Shown here: positions 1-7,689 of the stretch, piece after piece
Layout: each line of letters begins with the position of its first letter
Position numbering within the stretch: position 1 is the first letter of the stretch
Assembly: GCF_005938105.1 (NCBI RefSeq)
Contig: NZ_VCPE01000012.1
Location: forward strand, 1 to 64,000
From: Brucella haematophila
GTDB lineage: Bacteria; Pseudomonadota; Alphaproteobacteria; Rhizobiales; Rhizobiaceae
Direction: 5' to 3'
DNA length: 64,000 nucleotides
The notes under the pieces: generated by a model
What the model was told of the DNA's origin: nothing
What the model saw: only the letters and a program-made list of their open reading frames with translations
Databases searched by the model: none
Made by a program: the position numbers and the translations under genes

Positions 1-96
1 CGGTTTCGATCACTTCGTGATCCAAGCCGGAGGTTTCTTTCATACAGCGTAAAACTCTTCCAATCCTCCGCCAGAGGCGAAGGTTTTCTTCTCATG

Positions 97-132
97 AAAC
101 AAAACGCCCTCTCCGCAATGCGAAAAGGGCGT
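97..132 (-). terminator. Intrinsic terminator after the DUF3126 gene
   Basis: Inverted repeat ACGCCCT/AGGGCGT with an inner CGC/GCG pair. On the minus strand it is followed by a T-rich run (TTTTGTTT). It lies about 70 bases past the stop of the minus-strand DUF3126 gene. Nothing recognisable is seen in bases 1-96. Confidence 0.65.
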
Positions 133-203
133 CAGATCGTCAGGCCGTGACGGATCATCATGCATCGCACTCGAAAAATCCTGTGATTTTTCGAAGCAGC
201 GCC

Positions 204-410
204 TTAGAGATCGACGTCGAGAATAGCCATCGAGAAATTGTAGGACAGTTCGCCTTCGTCCTCATCCTTGTAGATCAGGCCCAGAAACTCGTCGTCAAGA
301 TAAAGCTCGGCCGAGTCGTTCTTGCGCGGGCGCGCCTTCACCTGAAGGCCCTGATTGTTGAAAGTCCGTTTGAAATAGGCGTCCAGTTTTTTGAGTTCTT
401 CGGGTTTCAA
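204..410 (-). CDS. DUF3126 family protein
   Basis: A 68-residue acidic protein, starting MKPEELKKLDAYF, with no signal peptide or membrane segment. Length and sequence fit DUF3126, a small single-domain family of unknown function that is conserved in Alphaproteobacteria. The middle is basic (KARPRKND) and the C-terminal half carries the acidic stretch KDEDEGE before ILDVDL at the end. It is monocistronic: a terminator follows its stop and cysE upstream is separated by about 180 bases. The family assignment is from recognition of the sequence; no function can be inferred from it. Confidence 0.85.
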   Translation of the reverse strand: MKPEELKKLDAYFKRTFNNQGLQVKARPRKNDSAELYLDDEFLGLIYKDEDEGELSYNFSMAILDVDL

Positions 411-591
411 CCGGCTTCTCCTGATTTTGAATGAGGCCGGTTTATTGCACCCGGTCTTTTGTGATGTAAACCCCTGGGGAGCCAGTCCTTCGGGGTTTTA
501 GCGCCTAACCACCGCTTTCGACAAAATATAGGCCGCTTGCGGAAAAAAACCAGCAAGCGGCCCGGTTTCTGTGCGTTCTGCGTCTGCGCGA

Positions 592-1431
592 TTAAATGCC
601 TTCACCCAGCACGCCATCACCCAGCAACTGGTCCATGACGCGGGACGGTTCGGCGCAGCCCGTATCGCCAATGATCTTGGCAGGCACACCGGCAACCGTC
701 ACATTGTGTGGAACAGGCTTGAGCACGACAGACCCTGCCGCGATCTTCGAGCAATGTCCCACTTCAATATTGCCAAGAATCTTCGCGCCCGCACCGATCA
801 GCACGCCATGGCGAATCTTGGGATGGCGATCTCCGCTCGACTTGCCAGTGCCACCCAGCGTGACGCCATGCAGGATCGAAACATTGTCTTCGATCAGTGC
901 GGTCTCGCCGACGACAAGCCCCGTCGCGTGATCAAGGAAAAGTCCGCTGCCCAACTGCGCCGCCGGATGAATGTCAGTCTGGAAGATCGAAGACGAACGG
1001 CTCTGCAGATAATAGGCAAAATCCCGGCGGCCTTCATGATAGAGCCAATGCGCCAGGCGGTGCGTCTGGATCGCATGAAAGCCCTTCAGATAAAGGATCG
1101 GGTCCATGAAGCGGCTATAGGCCGGGTCACGGTCGTAAACGGCCTGAATATCCACGCGCACCGTCTGTGACCATTCCGGGTTGGCGTCCAGCATGGCATC
1201 GAATGTCTGGCGCAGAATATCGGCACTCAGGTCCGCATGGCCGAGACGTTCCGAAATGCGGTGCATGACAGCATCTTCAAGGCTCGGCTGATTGAGAATC
1301 GTCGCATAAAGAAACGTTCCAAGCACCGGATCGGACTTGGCGGCTTCCTCCGCTTCGGCGCGGATGGAGTGCCAGATAGGATCAACCTGCCCGAGGCTGG
1401 CATTCAATTTCGCAGTTGAGCGAACAGACAT
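592..1431 (-). CDS. cysE: Serine O-acetyltransferase
   Basis: Transfers acetyl from acetyl-CoA to L-serine, giving O-acetylserine, the first step of cysteine synthesis in the cytosol. The 279-residue protein has the helical N-terminal CysE domain (about 15-145) and a left-handed beta-helix of hexapeptide repeats (about 150-255). The catalytic segment DHATG holds His168 and is followed by GETALI, the loop HGVTLGGTGK and the AGVPAKIIG turn. The start is set at the ATG before SVRSTAKL, preceded by CCGGAG; the reading frame is open for another 105 codons upstream, but that part has no family similarity. The C-terminal tail ends in EGI, so it lacks the usual Ile-terminal cysteine-synthase docking motif only if that motif requires more residues: the terminal Ile itself is present, which is compatible with CysK binding. 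Confidence 0.95.
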   Translation of the reverse strand: MSVRSTAKLNASLGQVDPIWHSIRAEAEEAAKSDPVLGTFLYATILNQPSLEDAVMHRISERLGHADLSADILRQTFDAMLDANPEWSQTVRVDIQAVYDRDPAYSRFMDPILYLKGFHAIQTHRLAHWLYHEGRRDFAYYLQSRSSSIFQTDIHPAAQLGSGLFLDHATGLVVGETALIEDNVSILHGVTLGGTGKSSGDRHPKIRHGVLIGAGAKILGNIEVGHCSKIAAGSVVLKPVPHNVTVAGVPAKIIGDTGCAEPSRVMDQLLGDGVLGEGI

Positions 1432-1579
1432 GGATATACTCCGGTTTTGCACCGCGCGGGCCAGACGAAAGCCGAATTTTCCGGCATGGCTCCGCACCGC
1501 AATACGAGTTCGGCGCGCAGCATAACTGAAAACGCTTTGCCGTGACACCGCAGAAATTGACACAGGCCTTAAGCGGCGA

Positions 1580-2350
1580 TCAGAGCGGATTTTCCTTGAG
1601 AAATTCCAGCACTGCCTTCTTGTAGACCTTGTCGCCGACAGCCAGCATGTGGTCGCGCCCCGGAATATCGAGTGCCTGACCGTTTGGCAGCAAATCGGCC
1701 AGATCCTGCGGATTGCCAGCAATGTCGTCCGTCGTGCCGACCGCAACCAATACCGGCTGCATGATCCGTGCGATGGCTGCCGCCGGAACCAGTTCCTTCG
1801 AGGTGATCACACAGGCTGCAAGTGCAACGCGGTCGCTCTTGGTCTGGTCTGCAAATTTGCGGAACATCTGCCCGCGCGCATGGGTGATGGTCGTCGGGTC
1901 TTCCGCCAGAAGCGCCTCGCCAATCGGCTCCCAGTCGCCAGCACCGGTGACCATGCCGATGCCCAATCCGCCAAAGATTGCGCTGTGAACACGCTCCGGG
2001 TGCTCGATGGCCAGAAACGCGGTGATCCGCGCACCCATCGAATAGCCCATCACATGCGCCTTCTCGATACCCAGATGATCGAGCAGTGCTGCCGCATCGC
2101 CCGCCATCTTGGTCGGCGTGTAATCTTCCGCATTGTGGCTTTTGGCAGAAAAACCATGCCCGCGATCATCGATGGCGATGACGCGATAGCCCGCCTCGGT
2201 CAGTGTCCGGAACCAGCCCGGCGAAACCCAATTGACGAGACTTGAAGACGCAAAGCCGTGGATCAGCAGGATCGGATCGCCTTCTCCATCCTGACGATAT
2301 GCAAGACGCAAGCCGTCATTTTCGAAATATTCGATATCGAGGGCACTCAA
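1580..2350 (-). CDS. Alpha/beta hydrolase
   Basis: A cytosolic alpha/beta-hydrolase-fold enzyme of unknown substrate. From the chosen start it has 256 residues. The oxyanion segment HGF is at 31-33, DDRGHG at 61-66 and the nucleophile elbow GYSMG at 102-106 (Ser104). An acid residue sits in GTTDD and the catalytic His in GRDHM near the C-terminus, so the triad is complete. A TTG start is preferred because AAAAGGAATG lies just upstream and because the protein then begins at SALDIEYFEN, where family similarity starts. An in-frame ATG at 2416 would give 278 residues and overlap the DUF192 gene by 22 bases. It follows the DUF192 gene closely and is probably cotranscribed with it. Confidence 0.85.
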   Translation of the reverse strand: MSALDIEYFENDGLRLAYRQDGEGDPILLIHGFASSSLVNWVSPGWFRTLTEAGYRVIAIDDRGHGFSAKSHNAEDYTPTKMAGDAAALLDHLGIEKAHVMGYSMGARITAFLAIEHPERVHSAIFGGLGIGMVTGAGDWEPIGEALLAEDPTTITHARGQMFRKFADQTKSDRVALAACVITSKELVPAAAIARIMQPVLVAVGTTDDIAGNPQDLADLLPNGQALDIPGRDHMLAVGDKVYKKAVLEFLKENPL

Positions 2351-2394
2351 CTGTTCATTCCTTTTGATTGTTCCGTCGGCGATGTCTGGCGCGA

Positions 2395-2874
2395 TTAGGA
2401 TCGACACTCGCCGCATATCACGCGGTGGACGGCCCTGTCGCCCTTCTTGATGCCGGTACGCTTTACCGTACCGGCGAGAAGCTCGACCACAAAGGCTGCC
2501 GGTACTTCGGATGAAATGATATCTTCCGAATAGGGCACCGCATTCTCGTGAATTGCCGTGACACGGCCCTTTTCGTCAAGGAAAACCATGTCCAGCGGCA
2601 GTGGGGTGTTCTGCATCCACATCATGACGCGACGCATCTCACCAAAGACGAAGATCATGGCGCGGTCTTTGGGAAAATCGGTGCGCCACATCAGCCCGCG
2701 CACACGGGCATCGTCGGAATCCGCCACTTCCAGCGCAAAGGGGAGTTTATTGCCCTTGGCCGTAATAAAGGTCAGCGGCGCGGCGTCGACCGGCAAGCGC
2801 ATCGGCTGCTTTTCTTGCGCCTGCGCGCCGAAAGCTGCGAATAAAAATGCAAAAACGAAAAAGAACCGAGCCAT
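2395..2874 (-). CDS. DUF192 family exported protein
   Basis: A 159-residue protein with an N-terminal signal peptide (hydrophobic core FFFVFAFLFAAF, likely cleavage after GAQA) and a DUF192 domain from about residue 30. The domain shows the usual landmarks GLMWRTDFP, MIFVF, MWMQNTPLPLDMVFLD and a C-terminal FVVELLAGT. The function of DUF192 proteins is unknown; they are small periplasmic or secreted beta-rich domains. The start is placed at MARFFFV, because the 50 residues in frame upstream do not look coding and the signal peptide begins here. It probably forms an operon with the downstream hydrolase. Confidence 0.85.
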   Translation of the reverse strand: MARFFFVFAFLFAAFGAQAQEKQPMRLPVDAAPLTFITAKGNKLPFALEVADSDDARVRGLMWRTDFPKDRAMIFVFGEMRRVMMWMQNTPLPLDMVFLDEKGRVTAIHENAVPYSEDIISSEVPAAFVVELLAGTVKRTGIKKGDRAVHRVICGECRS

Positions 2875-3084
2875 ACTCAACCCACGCCAAAAACCTGCAA
2901 TTCGGGCGGGGAGATTATCAACGCGACAGAATGGGGACAAGGGTGGACGGCCACCCCTCACCGCCTTTTGACTACAATAGTCAGAGACAGTTCCGAGCAC
3001 GATGCGCCATAAGGCCGTTTTCACGCATATCTGCCTCCCAAAGCGCTTTCACGTTCGGAAGACAGGTTCAACTTGCTTGGAAAA

Positions 3085-3666
3085 TCAGTGTGAAACCGGG
3101 ATAGCCGTACCGATATCCGGGTGAATTTCAGCAGCCATCAGGCCCTTGTCGCCCGTGCCGAAGCGAATGAGCACGACCTGACCGGGACGCAATTCCATCA
3201 TGCCGAAACGGCGTAGCGTTTCCATATGAATGAAAATATCCTCGGTGCCCTCGCCGCGGGTGAGAAAGCCGAACCCCTTGGTCCGGTTGAACCACTTGAC
3301 GATGACGCGCTCAAGACCACTCGACGGCGTGACTGTCACATGCGTCCGCTGCGGCGGCATCTGCGCTGGATGAACGGCTGTGGATGTGTCCATCGAAAGA
3401 ACGCGGAAACACTGCATGCCGCGATCACCATTGCGAACTTCGCAAACGATACGTGCGCCTTCCAGCGCCGTCTGGAAGCCATCGCGGCGAAGCGACGTCA
3501 CATGAAGCAGGATATCGTTCAGGCCCGGCTGATCCGGCACAATGAAACCGTAGCCCTTGGCCACGTCGAACCACTTGATGTGGCCCGAAATTTCAATGAT
3601 ATCGCCCAGCTCTTCCGAGGCGTGCTGGCTGTGAAACTGGTCATTCGACACAGACTTGTCCGCCAT
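3085..3666 (-). CDS. Cold-shock protein with two cold-shock domains
   Basis: A 193-residue cytosolic nucleic-acid-binding protein with two cold-shock domains. The first is about 28-95 and contains GHIKWFDVAKGYGFI, with the RNP1-like KGYGFI. The second is about 117-185 and contains VKWFNRTKGFGFL and IFIHM. The two are joined by a Pro/Thr-rich linker. Double-CSD proteins of this size are typical of Rhizobiales, whereas classical CspA has a single 70-residue domain. The likely role is binding single-stranded RNA or DNA during cold or stationary phase (family knowledge). A strong ribosome binding site, GAGGAGGGG, precedes the ATG. It is monocistronic. Confidence 0.9.
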   Translation of the reverse strand: MADKSVSNDQFHSQHASEELGDIIEISGHIKWFDVAKGYGFIVPDQPGLNDILLHVTSLRRDGFQTALEGARIVCEVRNGDRGMQCFRVLSMDTSTAVHPAQMPPQRTHVTVTPSSGLERVIVKWFNRTKGFGFLTRGEGTEDIFIHMETLRRFGMMELRPGQVVLIRFGTGDKGLMAAEIHPDIGTAIPVSH

Positions 3667-4030
3667 GCGTTCGCCCCTCCTCTATTCTTCCGTTGCGATT
3701 CAAAGCTGATTCTTAATCAAAGAATAACACTTCATTAACCGGAGGCGGCAAGCCTAAACTTTTGTTCTCCCCCACGATCATCACAGACTTTGTGTTTCCA
3801 TGGTTACCGCACCTGCCGCAAAGTCCTGAAACCGACTTCATTTCGGGACATATGGCAATGCCGGCCGAGGGCAATTCCCTCTTTGATGTTTTTTGACGAC
3901 ATTGCAGGTCTGCGCTTGTCCGAAACCGCAAAACAAAAAGTGGAACGTGGAAAAGCGCCTGCTATTTGCTATATCCCTTCGCGAGCCCCAAACGCTTCAG
4001 CACATGCTGGATATGCTTCAGGAGAATTAA
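3667..4030. other. Divergent intergenic region between cold-shock gene and gloA
   Basis: 364 bases carrying the leaders and presumably the promoters of the minus-strand double-CSD gene and plus-strand gloA. The part next to the CSD gene is A/T-rich around 3700-3735. The gloA ribosome binding site (CAGGAG) lies at the right edge. I see no credible small gene, RNA gene or repeat here. Confidence 0.5.
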
Positions 4031-4471
4031 ATGCGCTATCTGCACACGATGGTTCGAATCCGCGACATCGACGAATCACTCGATTTCTACGTGAATAAAT
4101 TCGGTCTTGAAGAAACCCGCCGTATCGAGAACGAAAAAGGGCGTTTCACGCTGATCTTTCTTGCCGCCCCCGGCGATGCAGAACGTGCCAAGGCAGAGCG
4201 CGCGCCAACGCTGGAACTGACCTATAACTGGGACAAGGAAGCCTATACGGGCGGACGCAATTTCGGCCATCTCGCCTATGAAGTGGACGACATCTACGCC
4301 ACCTGCCAGAAGCTTCACGATGCAGGCATCGTCATCAACCGCCCGCCACGCGACGGCCACATGGCTTTCATCAAGACGCCGGATGGCATTTCCATTGAGC
4401 TGATCCAGAAGGGCGAGAGCCTTGCACCGCAGGAACCCTGGGCTTCCGCCGAGAATATCGGCAGCTGGTAA
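4031..4471 (+). CDS. gloA: Lactoylglutathione lyase (glyoxalase I)
   Basis: Isomerises the methylglyoxal-glutathione hemithioacetal to S-lactoylglutathione, detoxifying methylglyoxal. The 146-residue protein has the vicinal-oxygen-chelate fold. Metal ligands expected from E. coli GloA are seen at His5 (RYLHTMVR), Glu62 (LELTYNW), His80 (FGHLAYEV) and Glu123 (SIELIQ). The short tail and the segment PRDGHMAFIKTPDG fit the Ni/Co-type bacterial class. An AGGAG site precedes the ATG by seven bases. It is monocistronic, with a bidirectional terminator downstream. Confidence 0.93.
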   Translation: MRYLHTMVRIRDIDESLDFYVNKFGLEETRRIENEKGRFTLIFLAAPGDAERAKAERAPTLELTYNWDKEAYTGGRNFGHLAYEVDDIYATCQKLHDAGIVINRPPRDGHMAFIKTPDGISIELIQKGESLAPQEPWASAENIGSW

Positions 4472-4484
4472 GAACTCGCTTTTC

Positions 4485-4533
4485 ACGCATTATCCTGCGC
4501 GAAACCGCTTCGCAATTTCGCTGGAAATGCTCA
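4485..4533 (+). repeat. Dispersed repeat, copy 1 (divergent)
   Basis: Most divergent copy of a ~48-bp element also seen at about 5658, 26530 and 47865. It runs from ACGCATTATCCTGCGC through a CCGCTTCGCA core to CTGGAAATGCTC. It lies between gloA and the terminator shared with the Tim44-like gene. Confidence 0.7.
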
Positions 4534-4537
4534 AATA

Positions 4538-4569
4538 GAAAAAGCCCGGTCGCGAGACCGGGCTTTTTT
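4538..4569. terminator. Bidirectional terminator between gloA and the Tim44-like gene
   Basis: Perfect 11-bp stem (AAAGCCCGGTC/GACCGGGCTTT) with a GCGA loop, an A-run on the left and a T-run on the right. It can therefore terminate both the plus-strand gloA transcript and the minus-strand Tim44-like transcript. Confidence 0.85.
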
Positions 4570-4583
4570 GTTGATTAGAACGC

Positions 4584-5642
4584 TTATTCCGTTCCCTGAA
4601 TTGCCGCGAGCAGCCAATCGCCGCCATCGACACGGGTAAAGGTCCAGATTTCGGTGCTTTCGACCGGCTCGTTCGGGTTGCCTTCGACAACCGCGCCCGT
4701 GTTACGGTCGAGCATGACGTCGATTGCGGAGTAGCGGATCGCCACGGTCGCATAGTCGACATTGCCTTCACGCCAGGCTTCCGAAACATCGCCCTGAAGC
4801 AGCTTCACGTCCTTCACTTCGTTGCGCATGCCGCTGGAAGCGATTTCGCCCAGTTCCTCGGCGAGGTAGGACATGGCTTCCGGCGTGGTCAGCTTGCGCA
4901 GCGCAGCATAATCTTCGCGGCCATAGGCGCTCTGGACTTCCGAAAGCATCTGCTCGAAACGATCAAGCTCTTCCTGTCCAACATCCATCGGCTCTTCTTC
5001 AACCGCCGGGGCAACCGGCGCTTCTGCCTGCTTGGCGCTTGCGCCAAATGGATTGACCGAAGGTGTGCGACCGCCAAAGTTTCCTGCCTGCTGCGGCGCG
5101 GCATCCTTTGCAGCGCCAAACGGCTGCGCCGAACCGAAAGGCTGCGCATTTGCATTGCCAGCGCCTGCCGTTGCCGTTGCGCCCTGACGGCGATTGGCGA
5201 ACATGCGCATGACAAACATTGCGATCAGCGCGATCACGCCCACCTGCAACAGAAGACCGAACATGCCAGCCAGACCGCCAAGGCCGTTACCGAGCATCAT
5301 GCCGATCAGACCACCAACGAGCAGGCCGCCCAGCATGGAGCGACCAAAATTGCCGAACATGCCGCCTGCACGCGCCGGAGCCGCATTCTGCGCGCCAGCG
5401 GCGGCAGGGCGGGTCGTCTGCGTTGCGCCAGTATTCGGCGTCATCGAGCGCTCAATCGGAGCTGCATTATTCGGTGCGGTACGCGTCGGCGCAGGCGCCT
5501 GATAGGTACGCGCGCCACGGCTGCCAAAACCGCCTCCGCCTGCACGGCGAGCCTCGGCGAAATCGACAGCGGCGAATGAGGCGATCAGGCCCAGGACCAT
5601 CGCAGCGGTCAGTTTTGTCAGGCGGTTTCCGAAACCCGGCAT
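4584..5642 (-). CDS. Tim44-like domain protein
   Basis: A 352-residue protein with an N-terminal signal or anchor segment (about 8-28), then a Gly/Ala/Pro/Asn-rich linker. A long glycine-rich hydrophobic region follows at about 100-155 (GGLLVGGLIGMMLG, VGVIALIAMFVM), and a second Ala/Gln-rich linker. The C-terminal Tim44-like domain is about 220-350 (EELDRFEQMLSEVQSAYG, then WTFTRVDGGDWLLAAIQ). The domain is shared with mitochondrial import component Tim44; in alphaproteobacteria it occurs in membrane proteins of uncertain role, perhaps protein quality control at the inner membrane (inference). It is monocistronic. Confidence 0.85.
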   Translation of the reverse strand: MPGFGNRLTKLTAAMVLGLIASFAAVDFAEARRAGGGGFGSRGARTYQAPAPTRTAPNNAAPIERSMTPNTGATQTTRPAAAGAQNAAPARAGGMFGNFGRSMLGGLLVGGLIGMMLGNGLGGLAGMFGLLLQVGVIALIAMFVMRMFANRRQGATATAGAGNANAQPFGSAQPFGAAKDAAPQQAGNFGGRTPSVNPFGASAKQAEAPVAPAVEEEPMDVGQEELDRFEQMLSEVQSAYGREDYAALRKLTTPEAMSYLAEELGEIASSGMRNEVKDVKLLQGDVSEAWREGNVDYATVAIRYSAIDVMLDRNTGAVVEGNPNEPVESTEIWTFTRVDGGDWLLAAIQGTE

Positions 5643-5657
5643 TGTTTACTCCCATTT

Positions 5658-5705
5658 AGAGCATTTCCAGCAAAAGTGCGAAGCGGTTTTGCGTTCGGAA
5701 ATGCG
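5658..5705 (-). repeat. Dispersed repeat, copy 2
   Basis: Minus-strand copy of the ~48-bp dispersed element. Its core, read on the minus strand, is CAAAACCGCTTCGCACTTTT followed by GCTGGAAATGCTCTA. It lies between recJ and the Tim44-like gene, immediately upstream of the Tim44-like start. Confidence 0.8.
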
Positions 5706-5716
5706 TACAAACAAAC

Positions 5717-5738
5717 GCCAGAGCGGAACTGCTCTGGC
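5717..5738. terminator. Hairpin downstream of recJ
   Basis: Perfect 8-bp inverted repeat GCCAGAGC/GCTCTGGC with a six-base loop, followed on the minus strand by a T-rich GTTTGTTTG. It lies about 100 bases past the recJ stop and may terminate recJ. The AGAGCGG core also occurs in the hairpin at 47811-47851. Confidence 0.5.
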
Positions 5739-5836
5739 GACATGACTGAATGTTTAAATCATTGCTCATATGGGAATTGCCCCCTGTTCTTCACAAGGGC
5801 GTGAACGCAAAAAAATCGAGAAATTTCAAATGCGGT

Positions 5837-7621
5837 TCAAACCGGCTTTGCTGCATCCAGAATCTGGATCTGGGGCGAGACCGAGCCGTTCCAATGATTG
5901 AGCGACAGGTTGCCGACAACATGAACGCTCTGCCCGATATTGTTGAACAGGAAGCGTCCGAGATCGCCCTCTGCCACGCGAAACGCGATGGCATTGACCC
6001 GCTTGCCATCCGCGCCGCGCAAGGCAACACGCACATGGTCGCGACCAACACCACGCACATCGGCCAGCACATGATGCGGCAGAGCCAGGGTTGGTTGCGG
6101 ATGGGCGGAACCGTAAGGTCCAGCCTTCTGCAAGGCTTCATAAAGCGAAACCGTCGCGCCTGAAGCAGCCAGCGCACCGTCTATCGAGAGGCTCTGGTTT
6201 TCGCGCAGGCGTGCGACGACATGCGCCGATTCGTCTTCAAGATAGGCTCTCAGCGCGCCGAGCTTGGCGCGTTCGATGGTAATACCGGCTGCCATGGCGT
6301 GGCCACCACCCTTGACGAGCAACCCGCGCTCCACCGCACCGCGCACCAGCTTGCCGAGGTCAAGGCCGCTGATCGAACGCCCCGAACCGGAGCCGATGCC
6401 ATTGGCGTTGAAGGCAATGGCGAAAGCGGGTCGTCGCGCCTTTTCCTTCAGGCGCGAAGCCAGCAAGCCAACGATGCCCGGATGCCAGCGTTCGCTGGCC
6501 GTCACGATCACCGAAGCGCCCTCACCGCCTGAAATCTCGAGCGATGCTTCCGCTTCCGCTTCCAGAAGCATTTCTGCTTCCATCGCCTGTCGTTCCTGAT
6601 TGAGCCGGTCAAGTTCGACTGCAATACGGTCTGCCATCGATGGATCGTCGAGCGTCAACAGCCGCGCACCCAGCCCGGCATCCCCGATACGACCGCCCGC
6701 ATTGATGCGCGGGCCGATGAGATAGCCAAGATGGAAAACATTGATCGGTTCGCCGATGCGCGACACCCGCGCAAGCGCTGCCAGACCAGCATTGCTCTGC
6801 GCACGCGCAACCAGCAAACCTTTGACGACGAAAGCGCGATTGACGCCTTGAAGCGGCACCACATCACAGACAGTTGCCAGCGCGACAAGATCAAGCAGCG
6901 ACAGCAGGTCCGGTGCTGCTCCCTTGCCGCGCTCACGCAATATCTTGGTGACCTGCACCAATGTCAAAAACACGACGCCCGCAGCGCAAAGATGACCCTG
7001 TTGCGAAATATCGTCTTCGCGGTTGGGGTTGACGATAGGCACCGCATCTTCCGGCAGATCGCCGCCCACCTGATGGTGGTCAAGCACGACAACATCCGCT
7101 CCGGCCTGTTTGGCCGCAGTGATCGACGGAGCGCTGTTCGTGCCGCAGTCGACGGTGACGATCAGGCTCGCGCCCTTGGAAACCAGCTCGCGCATGGCAT
7201 CGGGATTGGGGCCATAGCCCTCGAAAATCCGGTCCGGTATGTAGATCGAGTGCTGAATGCCATAATGTTTTAGAAAGCGCGCCATCAGCGCAGAAGAACA
7301 TGCGCCGTCCACATCATAATCGCCGAAGATCGCTACCGTCTCGCCGCGCTCAATGGCGTCGGCAATGCGGCTTGCCGCCTTTTCCATATCGGTCAGCGTC
7401 GACGGATCGGGCATGAGATTGCGCAGCGTCGGATCAACGAATTCCGGCGCGCCTTCAACCGTTACGCCTCGTCCCGCCAGCACCCGCGCCACCAGATCGG
7501 AAATACCGTGATGCTGGGCAATGGCAAGCGCTGTGTTCGCTTCGCGCAGGCCTAGCCGATCCACCCATTTCTGGCCGGTTGCAGATTGTTTTATTCCAAG
7601 GAAAAGGCGATCTGTCGTCAT
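5837..7621 (-). CDS. recJ: Single-stranded-DNA-specific exonuclease RecJ
   Basis: A 5'-3' single-strand DNA exonuclease used in recombinational and mismatch repair. The 594-residue length matches the family. The DHH phosphoesterase motifs are intact: FGDYDVDG (99-105), VTVDCG (155-160) and LDHHQ (180-184). The DHHA1 domain carries KGGGHAMAAG in the C-terminal third, followed by the OB-like RecJ C-terminal domain ending at DAAKPV. It starts with ATG before TTDRLFLGI. The gene is flanked by the dispersed repeat and a hairpin downstream and by ddl upstream, with a gap of about 70 bases. Confidence 0.95.
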   Translation of the reverse strand: MTTDRLFLGIKQSATGQKWVDRLGLREANTALAIAQHHGISDLVARVLAGRGVTVEGAPEFVDPTLRNLMPDPSTLTDMEKAASRIADAIERGETVAIFGDYDVDGACSSALMARFLKHYGIQHSIYIPDRIFEGYGPNPDAMRELVSKGASLIVTVDCGTNSAPSITAAKQAGADVVVLDHHQVGGDLPEDAVPIVNPNREDDISQQGHLCAAGVVFLTLVQVTKILRERGKGAAPDLLSLLDLVALATVCDVVPLQGVNRAFVVKGLLVARAQSNAGLAALARVSRIGEPINVFHLGYLIGPRINAGGRIGDAGLGARLLTLDDPSMADRIAVELDRLNQERQAMEAEMLLEAEAEASLEISGGEGASVIVTASERWHPGIVGLLASRLKEKARRPAFAIAFNANGIGSGSGRSISGLDLGKLVRGAVERGLLVKGGGHAMAAGITIERAKLGALRAYLEDESAHVVARLRENQSLSIDGALAASGATVSLYEALQKAGPYGSAHPQPTLALPHHVLADVRGVGRDHVRVALRGADGKRVNAIAFRVAEGDLGRFLFNNIGQSVHVVGNLSLNHWNGSVSPQIQILDAAKPV

Positions 7622-7689
7622 AAGCTCTTAAAGACACAAAAGGCGGCATCTTTGCAATGCCGCCCGCAATTTATAAGCTGCGCTTCATC

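Noticed and set aside
1-96. Open plus-strand frame from base 1
   Set aside because: Too short and without recognisable similarity to tell if it is the end of a gene from outside the window; nothing supported.
3713-3931. Possible 72-codon minus-strand gene upstream of the cold-shock gene
   Set aside because: It has no ribosome binding site or family similarity and would occupy the CSD promoter region.
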